Assembly (NCBI GenBank): GCA_013215825.1 | Contig: JABSQN010000004.1 | Span: 310,001 to 374,000 of the forward strand | Reading direction: 5' to 3' | Length of the DNA: 64,000 bases | From: Piscirickettsiaceae bacterium | GTDB taxonomy: Bacteria; Pseudomonadota; Gammaproteobacteria; Nitrosococcales; Methylophagaceae | In this document: in pieces, positions 1 to 10,113 of the stretch | How positions within the stretch are numbered: position 1 is the stretch's first letter | Layout of the letters: the number at the start of each line of letters is the position of its first letter | The notes under the pieces: model-generated | Database searches by the model: none | Told to the model about the DNA's origin: nothing | The model's input: the letters and a program-made list of their open reading frames with translations, nothing else | Made by a program: the position numbers and the translations under genes

Positions 1-975
1 TTCTTGACCGGCCATTGGTGAATTATTCACTTGGAAAGTCATGGTTACAGTAGGTTCATCAACTGATAATGGCGGTAATGCTTCAACTTCTGATGGATCA
101 CATAGTGTATCAGAGATATTAAGCTTATCTATTCCCGTAAAGGCGATAATATCACCGGCTTCGGCAGTTTCAACTTCTTCACGCTTCAAGCCCATAAAGC
201 CCATAACAGTCAAAACGCGAGCATTACGTTTATTGCCTTCAGTATCTACAATAGTCACTGGTGTATTTGTTTTAACTTTACCGCGTTCAATACGACCAAC
301 ACCAATTACGCCTACATAGCTGTTGTAATCTAATGATGAAACTTGCATACGGAAAGGACCTTCTGTATCCACATCAGGTGCAGACACTTTATCCACAACC
401 AGTTGAAATAAAGGATCCATATTACCGTCACGTACTGTGTCTTCTAAGCCTGCATAACCATTTAAGCCTGATGCATAAATAACATCAAAGTCTAACTGCT
501 CATCGGTTGCATCTAAGTTTGCAAACAGATCAAATGTTTGATCAAGTACCCAACCTGGACGCGCACTAGGCTTATCAATTTTATTGATAACAACAATCGG
601 TTTCAAACCTAACGCCAAGGCTTTTTGCGTTACAAAACGAGTTTGAGGCATCGGACCTTCAGATGAATCAACCAATAGTAGAACAGAATCAACCATCGAT
701 AAAACACGTTCAACCTCACCACCAAAATCGGCATGACCCGGAGTGTCTACGATATTGATATGGTAATCATTCCATTTTACTGCCGTATTTTTAGACAGAA
801 TGGTAATACCGCGCTCTCTTTCAAGATCATTTGAATCCATCACTCGATCTTGTAATTCCTCATGGTCACTAAATGTGCCCGATTGGCGTAACAATTCATC
901 AACCAAGGTAGTTTTACCATGATCGACGTGAGCAATAATTGCGATATTTCTTAATTTTTTAGTAGTAATTGTCAT
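1..975 (-). CDS. typA: BipA/TypA ribosome-associated GTPase, N-terminal part (truncated by window edge)
   Basis: Translational GTPase of the EF-G/LepA superfamily that assists 50S assembly and stress or cold adaptation on the ribosome. The reverse strand from ATG at 975 reads open to base 1 (about 325 residues of an expected ~600). G1 is seen as AHVDHGKTTL near residue 15, the switch region as RERGITI, G3 as [12 protein letters not shown] and G4 as NKIDKP, followed by the start of beta-barrel domain II. The C-terminal half lies outside the window. SuhB lies upstream on the same strand about 50 bases away, so cotranscription is possible. The family call is firm because BipA-specific sequence follows the G domain. 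Confidence 0.96.
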   Translation of the reverse strand, partial: MTITTKKLRNIAIIAHVDHGKTTLVDELLRQSGTFSDHEELQDRVMDSNDLERERGITILSKNTAVKWNDYHINIVDTPGHADFGGEVERVLSMVDSVLLLVDSSEGPMPQTRFVTQKALALGLKPIVVINKIDKPSARPGWVLDQTFDLFANLDATDEQLDFDVIYASGLNGYAGLEDTVRDGNMDPLFQLVVDKVSAPDVDTEGPFRMQVSSLDYNSYVGVIGVGRIERGKVKTNTPVTIVDTEGNKRNARVLTVMGFMGLKREEVETAEAGDIIAFTGIDKLNISDTLCDPSEVEALPPLSVDEPTVTMTFQVNNSPMAGQE

Positions 976-1028
976 TAGTTATAAGTTCTGTATGTGAATG
1001 CTGTTCGCATATAAAAATGTAAAAAAGA

Positions 1029-1826
1029 TTATTTTTTCAGCTCATCAGTTAAATGAGGCGTAATTCTATTTAATATTTGTTGCTGTATTCGTAGGTTGCC
1101 AACCACCAAGTTACCGCTCTTGAAATAATCATCGCCACCAGCAAAGTCACTAACAACCCCACCCGCTTCTTCGATTAGCAATACACCTGCGGCTAAATCC
1201 CACTTTTCCAAACCAATTTCCCAATAGCCATCTACACGACCTGCAGCGACATAGGCTAAATCTAATGCGGCTGAACCGGCTCGACGTACATCTGCAACCT
1301 GGGAAAAGACTGAATTAAATGTCGCTAAATAGGTCTCTGTATGCTGCGGGTATTTAAACGGAAATCCTGTAGCAATTAATGTATTTTTGAGCTCTTTTGC
1401 TTTCGTTACACGTAGACGACGGTCATTTAATTGCGCTCCAGCACCACGACTGGCTGAAAACAGCTCTTCTCGTAGTGGATCATAAATAACAGCATGCTCT
1501 ATTTTACCGCGGATCATAATCGCTATTGAGATGCAATAATGTGGGAAGCCATGTAAGAAATTAGTTGTACCATCTAAAGGGTCAATGATCCAAACAGTCT
1601 CATTATCACCTTGAGGACCTGATTCTTCAGCCAAAATTGCGTGTTCAGGGTAGGCTTTATGAATGGTATTGATGATTTCTTGTTCAGCCACGCGATCTAC
1701 ATCGGTGACAAAATCATTACGACCTTTGGTAGTAATCTCAAGATGTTCAACATGTTGTAGTGAGCGAATAATAAGGCTACCCGCATTACGGGCTGCCCGA
1801 ATAGCGATATTCAGCATGGGATGCAT
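1029..1826 (-). CDS. suhB: Inositol-1-monophosphatase family protein SuhB
   Basis: Mg2+-dependent phosphatase family member; in enteric bacteria SuhB also joins the rRNA antitermination complex with NusA. The 265 residues begin MHPMLNIA, the conserved SuhB start, which fixes the initiation codon. Metal-binding signatures are EES (about residue 68), DPLDGTTNF (about 83-91) and the C-terminal WDLAAGVLLIEEAGG. Length is normal for the family. It lies just upstream of bipA on the same strand. A CRP-like palindrome sits about 40 bases upstream of the start. Confidence 0.95.
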   Translation of the reverse strand: MHPMLNIAIRAARNAGSLIIRSLQHVEHLEITTKGRNDFVTDVDRVAEQEIINTIHKAYPEHAILAEESGPQGDNETVWIIDPLDGTTNFLHGFPHYCISIAIMIRGKIEHAVIYDPLREELFSASRGAGAQLNDRRLRVTKAKELKNTLIATGFPFKYPQHTETYLATFNSVFSQVADVRRAGSAALDLAYVAAGRVDGYWEIGLEKWDLAAGVLLIEEAGGVVSDFAGGDDYFKSGNLVVGNLRIQQQILNRITPHLTDELKK

Positions 1827-1863
1827 AGACTAATTTTTCCAGAGCAATAAAACAATGTTGCTT

Positions 1864-1879
1864 CGTGATTAATATCACA
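1864..1879. promoter_or_regulatory. CRP/Vfr-like palindrome upstream of suhB
   Basis: CGTGATTAATATCACA has the TGTGA-N6-TCACA architecture of a CRP-family operator with a single mismatch in one half. It lies about 40 bases before the suhB start and about 160 bases before the divergent lipoprotein gene. Function is inferred only from the motif, and chance occurrence in AT-rich DNA is possible. Confidence 0.35.
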
Positions 1880-2040
1880 AGCAATTAAAGCCCGCCATTA
1901 TACCAACAAATTGAACTATATATCAGATTAGATTACTGGCCGTTGGACAGAGTAATTAATTCCTGATAGCCTCACACTGTATGTTGCCTTTAGCAATATC
2001 GAGTAATGCATAATTTAAAATAAAACCAACGGAGATTCAA

Positions 2041-2340
2041 ATGAAATCATTAACAAAATTAGGTGCAATAATCCTACCTTTAGTATTGCTAACAGCTTGT
2101 GCAAACACTGCAGAAATGGACGCTTTAAAAGCATCTGTTGAAGCGGCACAATCAACTGCTGATACAGCATTATCAATTGCTCGTACAGCTCAAAGCACTG
2201 CTGATACAGCAACTCGTACAGCTAATGATGCAGAAACAGCGGCTCGTAACGCTCAAGATTCAGCTGATGCAGCACAAAGTTCTGTTGACGAATGTTGCGC
2301 AAAAATTGACCGTATGTTCGAAAAAGCAATGAGCAAGTAA
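2041..2340 (+). CDS. OprI/Lpp-type alanine-zipper outer-membrane lipoprotein
   Basis: Small lipoprotein of 99 residues. A lipobox (LLTAC, Cys20) follows a hydrophobic signal. The mature part is an alanine-rich heptad helix with repeated AQSTADTA units. The end RMFEKAMSK closely resembles the OprI tail, including the terminal Lys that in Lpp is linked to peptidoglycan. The expected role is structural, tethering the outer membrane to the cell wall as a coiled-coil trimer. An oddity is a Cys-Cys pair near residue 85. A GGAG ribosome site precedes ATG 2041 and a strong terminator follows, so it is monocistronic. An L,D-transpeptidase of the Lpp-anchoring type faces it downstream. Confidence 0.85.
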   Translation: MKSLTKLGAIILPLVLLTACANTAEMDALKASVEAAQSTADTALSIARTAQSTADTATRTANDAETAARNAQDSADAAQSSVDECCAKIDRMFEKAMSK

Positions 2341-2360
2341 TACCGCTTAAAGTACAAATA

Positions 2361-2394
2361 AAAAAGGGCTTGGAAATATCCAAGCCCTTTTTTT
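2361..2394 (+). terminator. Rho-independent terminator of the OprI-like gene
   Basis: A GGGCTTGGA stem (2366-2374) pairs perfectly with TCCAAGCCC (2379-2387) across an AATA loop, followed by seven T. Flanking A and T runs extend the stem, so it could also stop transcription from the opposite strand. Confidence 0.93.
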
Positions 2395-2448
2395 GTCTTT
2401 AAATCATGTTAATCCATAATTTAAAGTAACCTAGTTCTATCAATGTCG

Positions 2449-3609
2449 CTATAAAGACTCACCGCTAATCAATGTTGTCCACGCAGACATTCCTGTTAAG
2501 CGATTAACGTCCACCCCCATCTTTTCAGCCTGCTCTCGACTTTCAAAAGCGCCAATAAGAAGTTCTCCTTCAGCTGCATTTTTTACGGGCCAGAAACCAT
2601 CCTCAAAACTCAATGTCGCTAATGCTTGTTTTAGTTTCAACTTGCCTTTTATCGTTAATCCGGTATGAATAAACCATACATCTTCAACAATATCAGCCTT
2701 AGTTTGATTGATTCGCTTCACAATGCCTTGGTGTTTACGAACTAACTCTTCAGCAAATGGCCATTCATCATCGGCAAGTACTTTATCTTGTGCTTTTAGT
2801 ATAGCTGACACCATCGGTGTCATATTATTACCTTGCCTAATATCAATATCTTCTTGTATCGGATGTGCTTCTAAATAAAGAATGCCGTTATCTAAGGCGG
2901 CTTTATAAGGTTGATAGACAATCTCAACCGGCGTATTAACCGCGACAATACCAAATAAATGTTCGATATCTTCAGGGAATAAACGAATACAGCCATGACT
3001 GACTCGCATTCCCACACCAAAAGGTCGATTAGTACCATGCAACAAATAACCTGGCATTCCCAGTCGCATTGCATAAGCACCTAATGGATTATCTGGTCCT
3101 GCAGGAACAACTTTTGGCAGAGGATCTCCTTTGGCTAAATGCTCCGCTAAAATTGATGCCGGCGGCGTCCATGTAGGATCCTTCCTTTTTTGGATAATAC
3201 GCGTTTTACCCAATGGCGTTGTCCAACCTTCGCGACCAACACCAATGGGATGAGTGATCACTTGCTGACGCTGGCCTTTACGTAACTTAGGATAATAATA
3301 GAGGCGCATTTCCGCTAAATTAATCACAATCCCTTTATGTGGCGCATCAGGAAGAATAAAACGATTAGGCACTAATACTCGCTCACCCGTACCCGGAAGC
3401 CATGGATCTAAATCAGGATTGGCATCTACAATTTCATCGTAACCAATATCAAAACGGCGCGCGATATCTAATAAAGTATCTTCTTCATGACTATATACAA
3501 TAAGATTGTGTCCGACGACCCGCGTTGTTTCATCTGCCAAGGAAAATGTAGTCGCATTCACTGGATTAACTAACAATCCTATAACAAGTAATATGATCAA
3601 ATGACGCAT
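2449..3609 (-). CDS. Periplasmic L,D-transpeptidase with LysM domain (ErfK/YbiS family)
   Basis: Cross-links peptidoglycan stem peptides or attaches Lpp-type lipoproteins to them. In order: signal peptide (residues 1-19, ending NPVNA), LysM-like peptidoglycan-binding module (about 32-82), YkuD catalytic domain (about 95-240) with the HGTN...SHGCIRL active-site signature whose Cys is the nucleophile, and a C-terminal extension of about 110 residues whose final part (LLIGAFESREQAE) looks like a SPOR-type fold. At 386 residues it is longer than E. coli ErfK/YbiS (about 310) because of that tail. It converges on the OprI-like lipoprotein gene, a plausible substrate. Confidence 0.9.
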   Translation of the reverse strand: MRHLIILLVIGLLVNPVNATTFSLADETTRVVGHNLIVYSHEEDTLLDIARRFDIGYDEIVDANPDLDPWLPGTGERVLVPNRFILPDAPHKGIVINLAEMRLYYYPKLRKGQRQQVITHPIGVGREGWTTPLGKTRIIQKRKDPTWTPPASILAEHLAKGDPLPKVVPAGPDNPLGAYAMRLGMPGYLLHGTNRPFGVGMRVSHGCIRLFPEDIEHLFGIVAVNTPVEIVYQPYKAALDNGILYLEAHPIQEDIDIRQGNNMTPMVSAILKAQDKVLADDEWPFAEELVRKHQGIVKRINQTKADIVEDVWFIHTGLTIKGKLKLKQALATLSFEDGFWPVKNAAEGELLIGAFESREQAEKMGVDVNRLTGMSAWTTLISGESL

Positions 3610-3725
3610 ATTATTTCTCTATCATTAAATTAATAGCATTGTACATGGAATCAACTGGGTAAATTGGTTACAATTTCTCAACTTTGGCTTTGCCTTCAAT
3701 CTACTGCTAGCGTAATCTACCTCTT

Positions 3726-4505
3726 ATGAATAAATATTATATACCTTTGATACTTAGCCTACTTACTTTATCAGGCTGCTCTTACTTTGCGAAAGAGGAA
3801 GTCCAAACAGATAAAACATGGACTGTAGAACGCGTTTATTCGGAAGCTAAATCAGCATTAACCTTAGAAGATTACGCCACTGCTCTGAAGCATTACTCTC
3901 AATTAGAGGCTCGTTTTCCCTTTGGCGAATATGCTCAGCAAGCACTGTTAGAGTCTGCTTATGCACATTACAAGTCAGACGCTCCTGATACAGCTCTCGC
4001 AACAATCGACCGCTTTATGCGTGTCTATCCTTTAAATCCTAATATGGATTATGCTATTTATTTACGAGGTTTAATTAACTTCACTCGTGATATTGGTTTA
4101 TTTGAAAAATATATTCCTCGTGATGAATCACAGCGGGATCCAGGTTCTGCTCGTTTTGCTCTTCAAGATTTTACAATTCTAGTAACACGTTATCCAACAA
4201 GCAAATACAGTGAAGATGCCACCCAACGCATTGTTTATTTACGCAATCGTTTAGCGCAACACGAAGTCAATGTTGCTCATTATTATATGCGCCGAGGCGC
4301 TTATGTTGCGGCTGCTAATCGAGGTAAATATGTCATTGAAAATTACCCTCGTACCCCAGCCATGCCAGAAGCCCTCTTAATGATGGCAAAAGCGTATAAA
4401 GTATTGGAGCTTAATGAATTATCAGAAGATGCTCTGCGTGTATTAAGACTTAATTACCCTGGCCACCCAGGTGTCGCAGCCGTGAGCCAAACCAAGATAA
4501 GATAA
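3726..4505 (+). CDS. bamD: Outer membrane protein assembly factor BamD
   Basis: Essential lipoprotein of the BAM complex that inserts beta-barrel proteins into the outer membrane. The 259 residues start with a signal ending in lipobox LSGC (Cys18). A TPR array follows (YSEAKSALTLEDYATALKHY, then LEARFPFGEYAQQALLE and similar units), with the conserved PRDESQRDPGSARFALQDF stretch. Length is typical. Transcribed alone, divergent from the L,D-transpeptidase and convergent with the PII gene. Confidence 0.95.
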   Translation: MNKYYIPLILSLLTLSGCSYFAKEEVQTDKTWTVERVYSEAKSALTLEDYATALKHYSQLEARFPFGEYAQQALLESAYAHYKSDAPDTALATIDRFMRVYPLNPNMDYAIYLRGLINFTRDIGLFEKYIPRDESQRDPGSARFALQDFTILVTRYPTSKYSEDATQRIVYLRNRLAQHEVNVAHYYMRRGAYVAAANRGKYVIENYPRTPAMPEALLMMAKAYKVLELNELSEDALRVLRLNYPGHPGVAAVSQTKIR

Positions 4506-4527
4506 CGATATCGTTTCCAGTATTTTC

Positions 4528-4552
4528 TAGGAATCATCATTTATGATGATTC

Positions 4553-4555
<3 letters not shown>
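4528..4555. terminator. Perfect 12-bp hairpin between convergent bamD and PII genes
   Basis: TAGGAATCATCA (4528-4539) and TGATGATTCCTA (4544-4555) pair fully with a 4-base loop. The right arm includes the PII stop codon. There is no strong T tract on either side, so it may act as a weak bidirectional terminator or a transcript-end stabiliser. Confidence 0.5.
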
Positions 4556-4900
<345 letters not shown>

Positions 4901-6541
4901 CTAATCTATTATTGAATTTATAGCATATGAAGACGTTATTGGATAACGTCTATCACGCCCAAAAGCTCGACTGGTAATTCGAATCCCAGGTGCTGCCTGT
5001 CGTCGTTTATATTCATTACGATCCACCATTTTAACAATACGTGCAAGCATTTCTGGCTCGGCCCCGGTTTCTAACAAATCTTCAAAACACCAATCTTGTC
5101 CAATATAACGTTCTAACAACACGTCTAATTCGTCGTATGGAGGCAAACTATCTTGATCACACTGATCAGGTGCCAATTCAGCCGACGGTGGTCTGGTAAT
5201 AATCCGCATAGGAATAACCTGAGACACACTATTTCGATATTCTGACAACTGATATACCAATGTTTTGTAAACATCTTTTAATGGTGAAAATCCACCTGCC
5301 ATATCGCCATATAATGTGGAATAACCAACGGCCACCTCACTCTTGTTTCCCGTAGATAAAACCATTGCTCCCTTCTTATTAGATATTGCCATCAGCAGTA
5401 CACCGCGCACTCGGGCTTGGATATTTTCTTCGGCGGTATCAACAGGCTTACCTGCAAACTGTTTCGACAAACTGCTTAAGAACTGATCAAATAGATCATC
5501 AATGGCAATAACATCATGACTGACAAGTAAACCTAATGCCATTTCTTCCGCATCATCCAGACTCATTTGTGCGGTGTATTTTGAGGGCATCATCACCGTA
5601 CTCACACGTTCAGCACCTAATGCATCGACTGCTAAAACTAATGTCAATGCTGAATCAATGCCACCTGATAATCCGATAATGACACTTGGAAAATTATTTT
5701 TATCAACATAATCACGTAATCCTGTAACTAATGCCTGATATACCATGGCTATTTCAGTTTCTTTTTCTGCCATTTCACCTTGTAAAATCAAATAATTATC
5801 AGCAGAACGAATTAGTTTTATTGGATGCAAGCTTATTTTCCATGCTGGTGCGCGCACCACTTTTTTGCCCTCAACAGATAGTGCAAATGAACAGCCATCA
5901 AATACTAATTCATCTTGTCCACCGACTTGGTTTACATACACTATCGGCAAGCCAGTTTCGAGTACGCGTTGTTTTACTTCCGCTTCTCGTAACTGCCACT
6001 TACCTTGTCTAAACGGTGAGGCATTTAAATTGAGAATAATCTCAGCACCCGCATCGGCTGCTTGTGAAGCGGGCTCGGTAAACCAAATATCTTCACAAAT
6101 AGTGATACCAAATTTAATCCCTTTATAATCGACAACACACGCTTCTTTGCCTTCAACAAAGTAACGCTTTTCATCAAAAACACTGTAATTCGGTAAATGA
6201 TGTTTATAGTATGTTCCTAAACACTCGCCATCCGCTATTAATGATGCTGCATTGTATAGCTCCTCGCCTGGCTTGCCTGATGTATGCCCGACCAATACCG
6301 CAATGCCCTTAAGCTTCTTTTTTAATTTCCTTAAGCCTTTCTCGACTCGCTTAATCAGCCCGGGTCTAAGTAACAAGTCTTCTGGTGGGTAGCCTGTTAG
6401 CGTTAGCTCTGGAAAAACGACTAGGTCTGCGTTTAATTCATCTCGCGCTTGCTCAGCAGCTTTAATAATCTTTTTAACATTGCCAGATACATCACCCACG
6501 AGAGGGTTAATTTGCCCCATTACTAAACAGAAATCGCTCAT
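4901..6541 (-). CDS. nadE: Glutamine-dependent NAD+ synthetase
   Basis: Amidates nicotinic acid adenine dinucleotide to NAD+ using ammonia released from glutamine. The 546 residues are two-domain. The N-terminal nitrilase-type glutaminase (about 1-250) carries FPELTLTGYPPEDLL, KHHLPNY and the nucleophile in TICEDIW. The C-terminal PP-loop synthetase has GLSGGIDSALTL (about residue 292) and STGNKSE. The start codon follows the sucD stop directly, so it is translationally coupled. The two-domain form shows the cell does not rely on free ammonia for this step. Confidence 0.96.
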   Translation of the reverse strand: MSDFCLVMGQINPLVGDVSGNVKKIIKAAEQARDELNADLVVFPELTLTGYPPEDLLLRPGLIKRVEKGLRKLKKKLKGIAVLVGHTSGKPGEELYNAASLIADGECLGTYYKHHLPNYSVFDEKRYFVEGKEACVVDYKGIKFGITICEDIWFTEPASQAADAGAEIILNLNASPFRQGKWQLREAEVKQRVLETGLPIVYVNQVGGQDELVFDGCSFALSVEGKKVVRAPAWKISLHPIKLIRSADNYLILQGEMAEKETEIAMVYQALVTGLRDYVDKNNFPSVIIGLSGGIDSALTLVLAVDALGAERVSTVMMPSKYTAQMSLDDAEEMALGLLVSHDVIAIDDLFDQFLSSLSKQFAGKPVDTAEENIQARVRGVLLMAISNKKGAMVLSTGNKSEVAVGYSTLYGDMAGGFSPLKDVYKTLVYQLSEYRNSVSQVIPMRIITRPPSAELAPDQCDQDSLPPYDELDVLLERYIGQDWCFEDLLETGAEPEMLARIVKMVDRNEYKRRQAAPGIRITSRAFGRDRRYPITSSYAINSIID

Positions 6542-7411
6542 TTAACTTAATGCTTCCAACATGCGGTCACCCATTTCTGCTGGTGAACGTGCAATATGAA
6601 CACCAGCCGCGGCTAAGGCTTCTAATTTGGCTTCTGCCGTGCCTTGTCCACCACTGATAATTGCACCTGCATGACCCATTCGCTTACCGGCTGGCGCTGT
6701 TAAGCCGGCAATATATGCAACAACAGGTTTGGTCACATGATCACGAATATACTCAGCGGCATCTTCTTCTGCCTGACCACCAATCTCACCCACCATTACA
6801 ATCCCTTCAGTTTTAGGATCGGCTTCAAATAATGCCAAGCAATCAATAAAACTCATGCCGTGAATTGGATCTCCACCAATACCAACACAAGTACTTTGCC
6901 CTAAGCCATTTTGAGTAGTTTGATGCACAGCTTCGTAAGTTAAAGTACCTGAACGAGAAACAATGCCTATTTTGCCGGCTAAATGAATAGAGCCTGGCAT
7001 AATGCCTATTTTACATTCATCAGGAGTAATCAGCCCTGGACAATTAGGCCCAATCAAATACGAATCAGATTGCTTTAATGCATATTTCACTCGCAACATA
7101 TCTTGCACAGGAATACCTTCAGTAATACAGGCAATAATTTCAATTCCGGCATCAGCTGCTTCAAGAATCGCATCGGCGGCAAAAGCCGCTGGTACATAAA
7201 TCATTGTTGCTGTCGCGCCAGTTTCAGCAACGGCCCCATGAACAGTATTAAAAACGGGACGATCTAAATGTATTTGGCCACCTTTACCAGGTGTTACACC
7301 ACCGACTAGTTGCGTGCCATAAGCAATCGACTGTTCTGAATGAAATGTACCTTGTTTACCAGTAAATCCTTGGCAAATTATTTTAGTATCACGATTAATT
7401 AAAATGCTCAT
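6542..7411 (-). CDS. sucD: Succinyl-CoA ligase (ADP-forming) alpha subunit
   Basis: TCA-cycle substrate-level phosphorylation (succinyl-CoA to succinate plus ATP). The 289 residues contain the CoA-binding [14 protein letters not shown] near the N-terminus, [20 protein letters not shown] and the phosphohistidine loop [11 protein letters not shown] (His about 246). It shares a 4-base ATGA overlap with sucC. The odd feature is the neighbourhood: instead of sucAB or other TCA genes, NAD synthetase and PII follow in the same operon. Confidence 0.96.
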   Translation of the reverse strand: MSILINRDTKIICQGFTGKQGTFHSEQSIAYGTQLVGGVTPGKGGQIHLDRPVFNTVHGAVAETGATATMIYVPAAFAADAILEAADAGIEIIACITEGIPVQDMLRVKYALKQSDSYLIGPNCPGLITPDECKIGIMPGSIHLAGKIGIVSRSGTLTYEAVHQTTQNGLGQSTCVGIGGDPIHGMSFIDCLALFEADPKTEGIVMVGEIGGQAEEDAAEYIRDHVTKPVVAYIAGLTAPAGKRMGHAGAIISGGQGTAEAKLEALAAAGVHIARSPAEMGDRMLEALS

Positions 7412-8580
7412 GCTTGTCCCTCCTGAGCAGCGGCAACCGCTTGCTTAGCAGCATCGGTCAAGTTAAGTGCTACACGAATATTCATGCCACTTTTTTCTAA
7501 TAAGTCACGACCTTGTTCTGCATTAGTACCTTCTAAACGTACAATAACGGGCAGTGATAACCCCACTTCTTTTGCTGCTAACATAATACCTTCGGCAATT
7601 AAGTCACAGCGTACAATACCACCAAAAATATTCACTAAAATAGACTTCACTTTTTTGTCCGACAAGATCAGTTTAAATGCTTCAGCAACCCGATCAGAGG
7701 TCGTGCCACCACCAACATCAAGGAAGTTTGCAGGTTCGCCGCCCTCTTTCTTAATCAAATCCATCGTTGCCATTGCTAACCCTGCACCATTAACCATACA
7801 GGCGACTTCACCATCAAGAGATATATAGCTTAAGCCAAATTTTTGCGCTAAAACTTCCGCTTCATCTTCTTGAGTAGGATCGAATCTAGCTGCTAATTCA
7901 GGCTGTCTGAATAAGGCATTATCATCTAAGTTAAGCTTAGCATCGACGGCTAGTAAATTATTATCACCTGTCACCACAAGCGGATTAATCTCAACCAAGC
8001 TAACATCATTATCCGTAAATAATTGGTATAAGCCCTGCATCACACCTTGTAATTGTTTAAATGCACTGTCTTTTAAGCCTAAGAAAAAACCTGCACGACG
8101 ACATTGGAAGCCCTGTAACCCCACCACAGGATCTACAAATAGATTTAGAATCGCTTCCGGTGTTTCTTTCGCCACCGCTTCTATATCCATACCGCCTTGT
8201 GCTGACACCATAAATACAACACGTTGCGTTTCACGATCAACTAATACCGCCAAATAAAGCTCACGTTGAATATCAGATGGTTGCTCAATCAATACTTGAT
8301 GGATCGGCAAGCCTTCAGCCGTTGTTTGATGTGTCACCAAACGCTGACCCAACATGCCATAAGCGGCATTTGCGACCTCATCCAAACTATTGACTAACTT
8401 CACGCCACCGGCTTTGCCGCGTCCTCCAGCATGAACTTGCGCTTTAACAACCCAACGTTCACCACCTAACTGTTCCGCTGCTTGCCGTGCCTGTGCTTCA
8501 CTATTCACCACCTGACCTTGCGGTGTAGGAATGTTATAACGTGAAAATAATTGTTTTGCCTGAAATTCATGCAGGTTCAT
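7408..8580 (-). CDS. sucC: Succinyl-CoA ligase (ADP-forming) beta subunit
   Basis: Nucleotide-binding ATP-grasp subunit of succinyl-CoA synthetase, 390 residues. It begins [12 protein letters not shown], then [14 protein letters not shown] in the ATP-grasp domain, [21 protein letters not shown] and the C-terminal ligase domain [14 protein letters not shown]. Close collinearity with E. coli SucC makes it a true succinate enzyme, not the related malate thiokinase MtkA. First gene of the four-gene operon; its promoter must lie in the 105-base divergent gap to pip. Confidence 0.96.
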   Translation of the reverse strand: MNLHEFQAKQLFSRYNIPTPQGQVVNSEAQARQAAEQLGGERWVVKAQVHAGGRGKAGGVKLVNSLDEVANAAYGMLGQRLVTHQTTAEGLPIHQVLIEQPSDIQRELYLAVLVDRETQRVVFMVSAQGGMDIEAVAKETPEAILNLFVDPVVGLQGFQCRRAGFFLGLKDSAFKQLQGVMQGLYQLFTDNDVSLVEINPLVVTGDNNLLAVDAKLNLDDNALFRQPELAARFDPTQEDEAEVLAQKFGLSYISLDGEVACMVNGAGLAMATMDLIKKEGGEPANFLDVGGGTTSDRVAEAFKLILSDKKVKSILVNIFGGIVRCDLIAEGIMLAAKEVGLSLPVIVRLEGTNAEQGRDLLEKSGMNIRVALNLTDAAKQAVAAAQEGQA

Positions 8581-8685
8581 ATTGCTTACGTGCCTTTGAT
8601 ATTACTTTGTCTAATCGGTATATTCTCTCGCACTAGCACAATAATTACCATCATCAACCGTGACAAAATCGTATAATAAACACTT

Positions 8686-9651
8686 ATGATTCCTTTATAT
8701 CCCGATATTGAACCTTACTCAACCCATCTTATTGATATGGAGCCATTATCTAATGGTCACCGTCACCAAGTTTATGTCGAAGAATGTGGTAATCCAGAAG
8801 GTATTCCCGTGGTGTTTTTGCATGGCGGACCAGGCTCTGGTTGTCGCCCTTCTCATCGCTGCTATTTTGATCCTGAACTTTACCGAATTATTCTGTTTGA
8901 TCAAAGAGGTTGCGGACGTTCGTTACCACATGGCGAGCTTGAAAATAATACACTTGATTATTTAATTGCAGATATGGAAACTATTCGTCAGACTCTTGAT
9001 GTTGAACAGTGGTTAATCTTTGGCGGCTCGTGGGGCGCGACATTAGGGCTAGTTTATGCCCAACACCACCCTCAAAATATACTTGCCATGATTTTACGAG
9101 GTGTATTCTTAGGTCGGCAACAAGATATAGATTGGGTTTATGCCGAAGGTGGTGCATCCAAACTATTTCCTGATGCATGGCAGAACTTAGTTGAAGATTT
9201 ACCCAAATCTGAGCATAAAAAACCATTATCTGCTTATTATGAGCGGCTAACCGCACCTGATGAACTCCATCAAATGGCGGCGGCAAAAACATTACAAGCA
9301 TGGGAAAGCACAATTGTCACTTTACGTGATCATGAATATCAGCATGATAAAACACGAACACCCAGCCCCTTAGCCCATTCTCGAATTCAATTACACTATG
9401 CCCTAAATGAGTGCTTTCTTGCTCACCGCCCTATTTTGGAAAACATTGATGTTATAAGAGACATCCCAACTGTTATTATTCATGGTCGTTATGATATTGT
9501 TTGCCCTATTCAGCAAGCATGGGAGCTACACAGTTGCTGGCCTGAAACAGAACTAAAAATCATTCCAATGGCTGGTCATGCTGCAGGTGAACCGGTGCTT
9601 GTTGATGCGCTTATTAGTGCCACTCGTGATATGGCAAAACGACTCGCATGA
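8686..9651 (+). CDS. pip: Proline iminopeptidase (alpha/beta hydrolase)
   Basis: Cytosolic peptidase that removes N-terminal proline, 321 residues. The N-terminal YPDIEPY...HQVYVEECG and the oxyanion region HGGPGSG lead to the nucleophile elbow GGSWGATL (Ser about 114). An alpha-helical cap follows, then HGRYDIVCP with the catalytic Asp, and the final AGHAA His. Length is normal for the S33 family. Its stop overlaps the dtd start by 4 bases. Confidence 0.94.
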   Translation: MIPLYPDIEPYSTHLIDMEPLSNGHRHQVYVEECGNPEGIPVVFLHGGPGSGCRPSHRCYFDPELYRIILFDQRGCGRSLPHGELENNTLDYLIADMETIRQTLDVEQWLIFGGSWGATLGLVYAQHHPQNILAMILRGVFLGRQQDIDWVYAEGGASKLFPDAWQNLVEDLPKSEHKKPLSAYYERLTAPDELHQMAAAKTLQAWESTIVTLRDHEYQHDKTRTPSPLAHSRIQLHYALNECFLAHRPILENIDVIRDIPTVIIHGRYDIVCPIQQAWELHSCWPETELKIIPMAGHAAGEPVLVDALISATRDMAKRLA

Positions 9652-10085
9652 TAGGCTTACTTCAACGTGTTCAACACGCAAGTGTTCATATTGATCAGCA
9701 AGAAATTGCACATATTAAGCAAGGATTATTAGTACTAATCGGTGTTGAGCAAGGTGATACTGTAGAAAAAGCAGATCGTTTACTTGAACGGCTGTTAAAG
9801 TATCGTGTCTTTGCTGATGACAAGGGTAAAATGAACCTCTCATTAAAAGATATTAATGGCGGTTTATTACTAGTACCTCAGTTTACCTTGGCAGCAGATA
9901 CAAATCGAGGCTTGCGCCCTAGCTTCACCCCCGCCGCACCTGCTGATTTAGGCCTGAAATTATTTGAACATATCTGCTCTCAGGCAAAACAACGACATGC
10001 CACGGTAGCGGCCGGACTCTTTGGTGCTAATATGCAAGTATCATTGACTAATGATGGTCCCGTGACATTTTGGCTACAGCTTTAA
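9648..10085 (+). CDS. dtd: D-aminoacyl-tRNA deacylase
   Basis: Chiral proofreading enzyme that frees D-amino acids from mischarged tRNA. It has the usual 145 residues. It begins [15 protein letters not shown] and carries the active-site [23 protein letters not shown] and the C-terminal cross-subunit motif [13 protein letters not shown] (the Gly-Pro dipeptide of the family). ATG overlaps the pip stop, indicating translational coupling. Confidence 0.96.
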   Translation: MIGLLQRVQHASVHIDQQEIAHIKQGLLVLIGVEQGDTVEKADRLLERLLKYRVFADDKGKMNLSLKDINGGLLLVPQFTLAADTNRGLRPSFTPAAPADLGLKLFEHICSQAKQRHATVAAGLFGANMQVSLTNDGPVTFWLQL

Positions 10086-10113
10086 TACACTTACTCAAAT
10101 TTAAGAGAATTCC

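Noticed and set aside
6542-8580. sucCD as malate thiokinase (mtkAB) of the serine cycle
   Set aside because: Both subunits align closely with E. coli SucC and SucD, and no serine-cycle genes (mcl, hpr, sga) are near.
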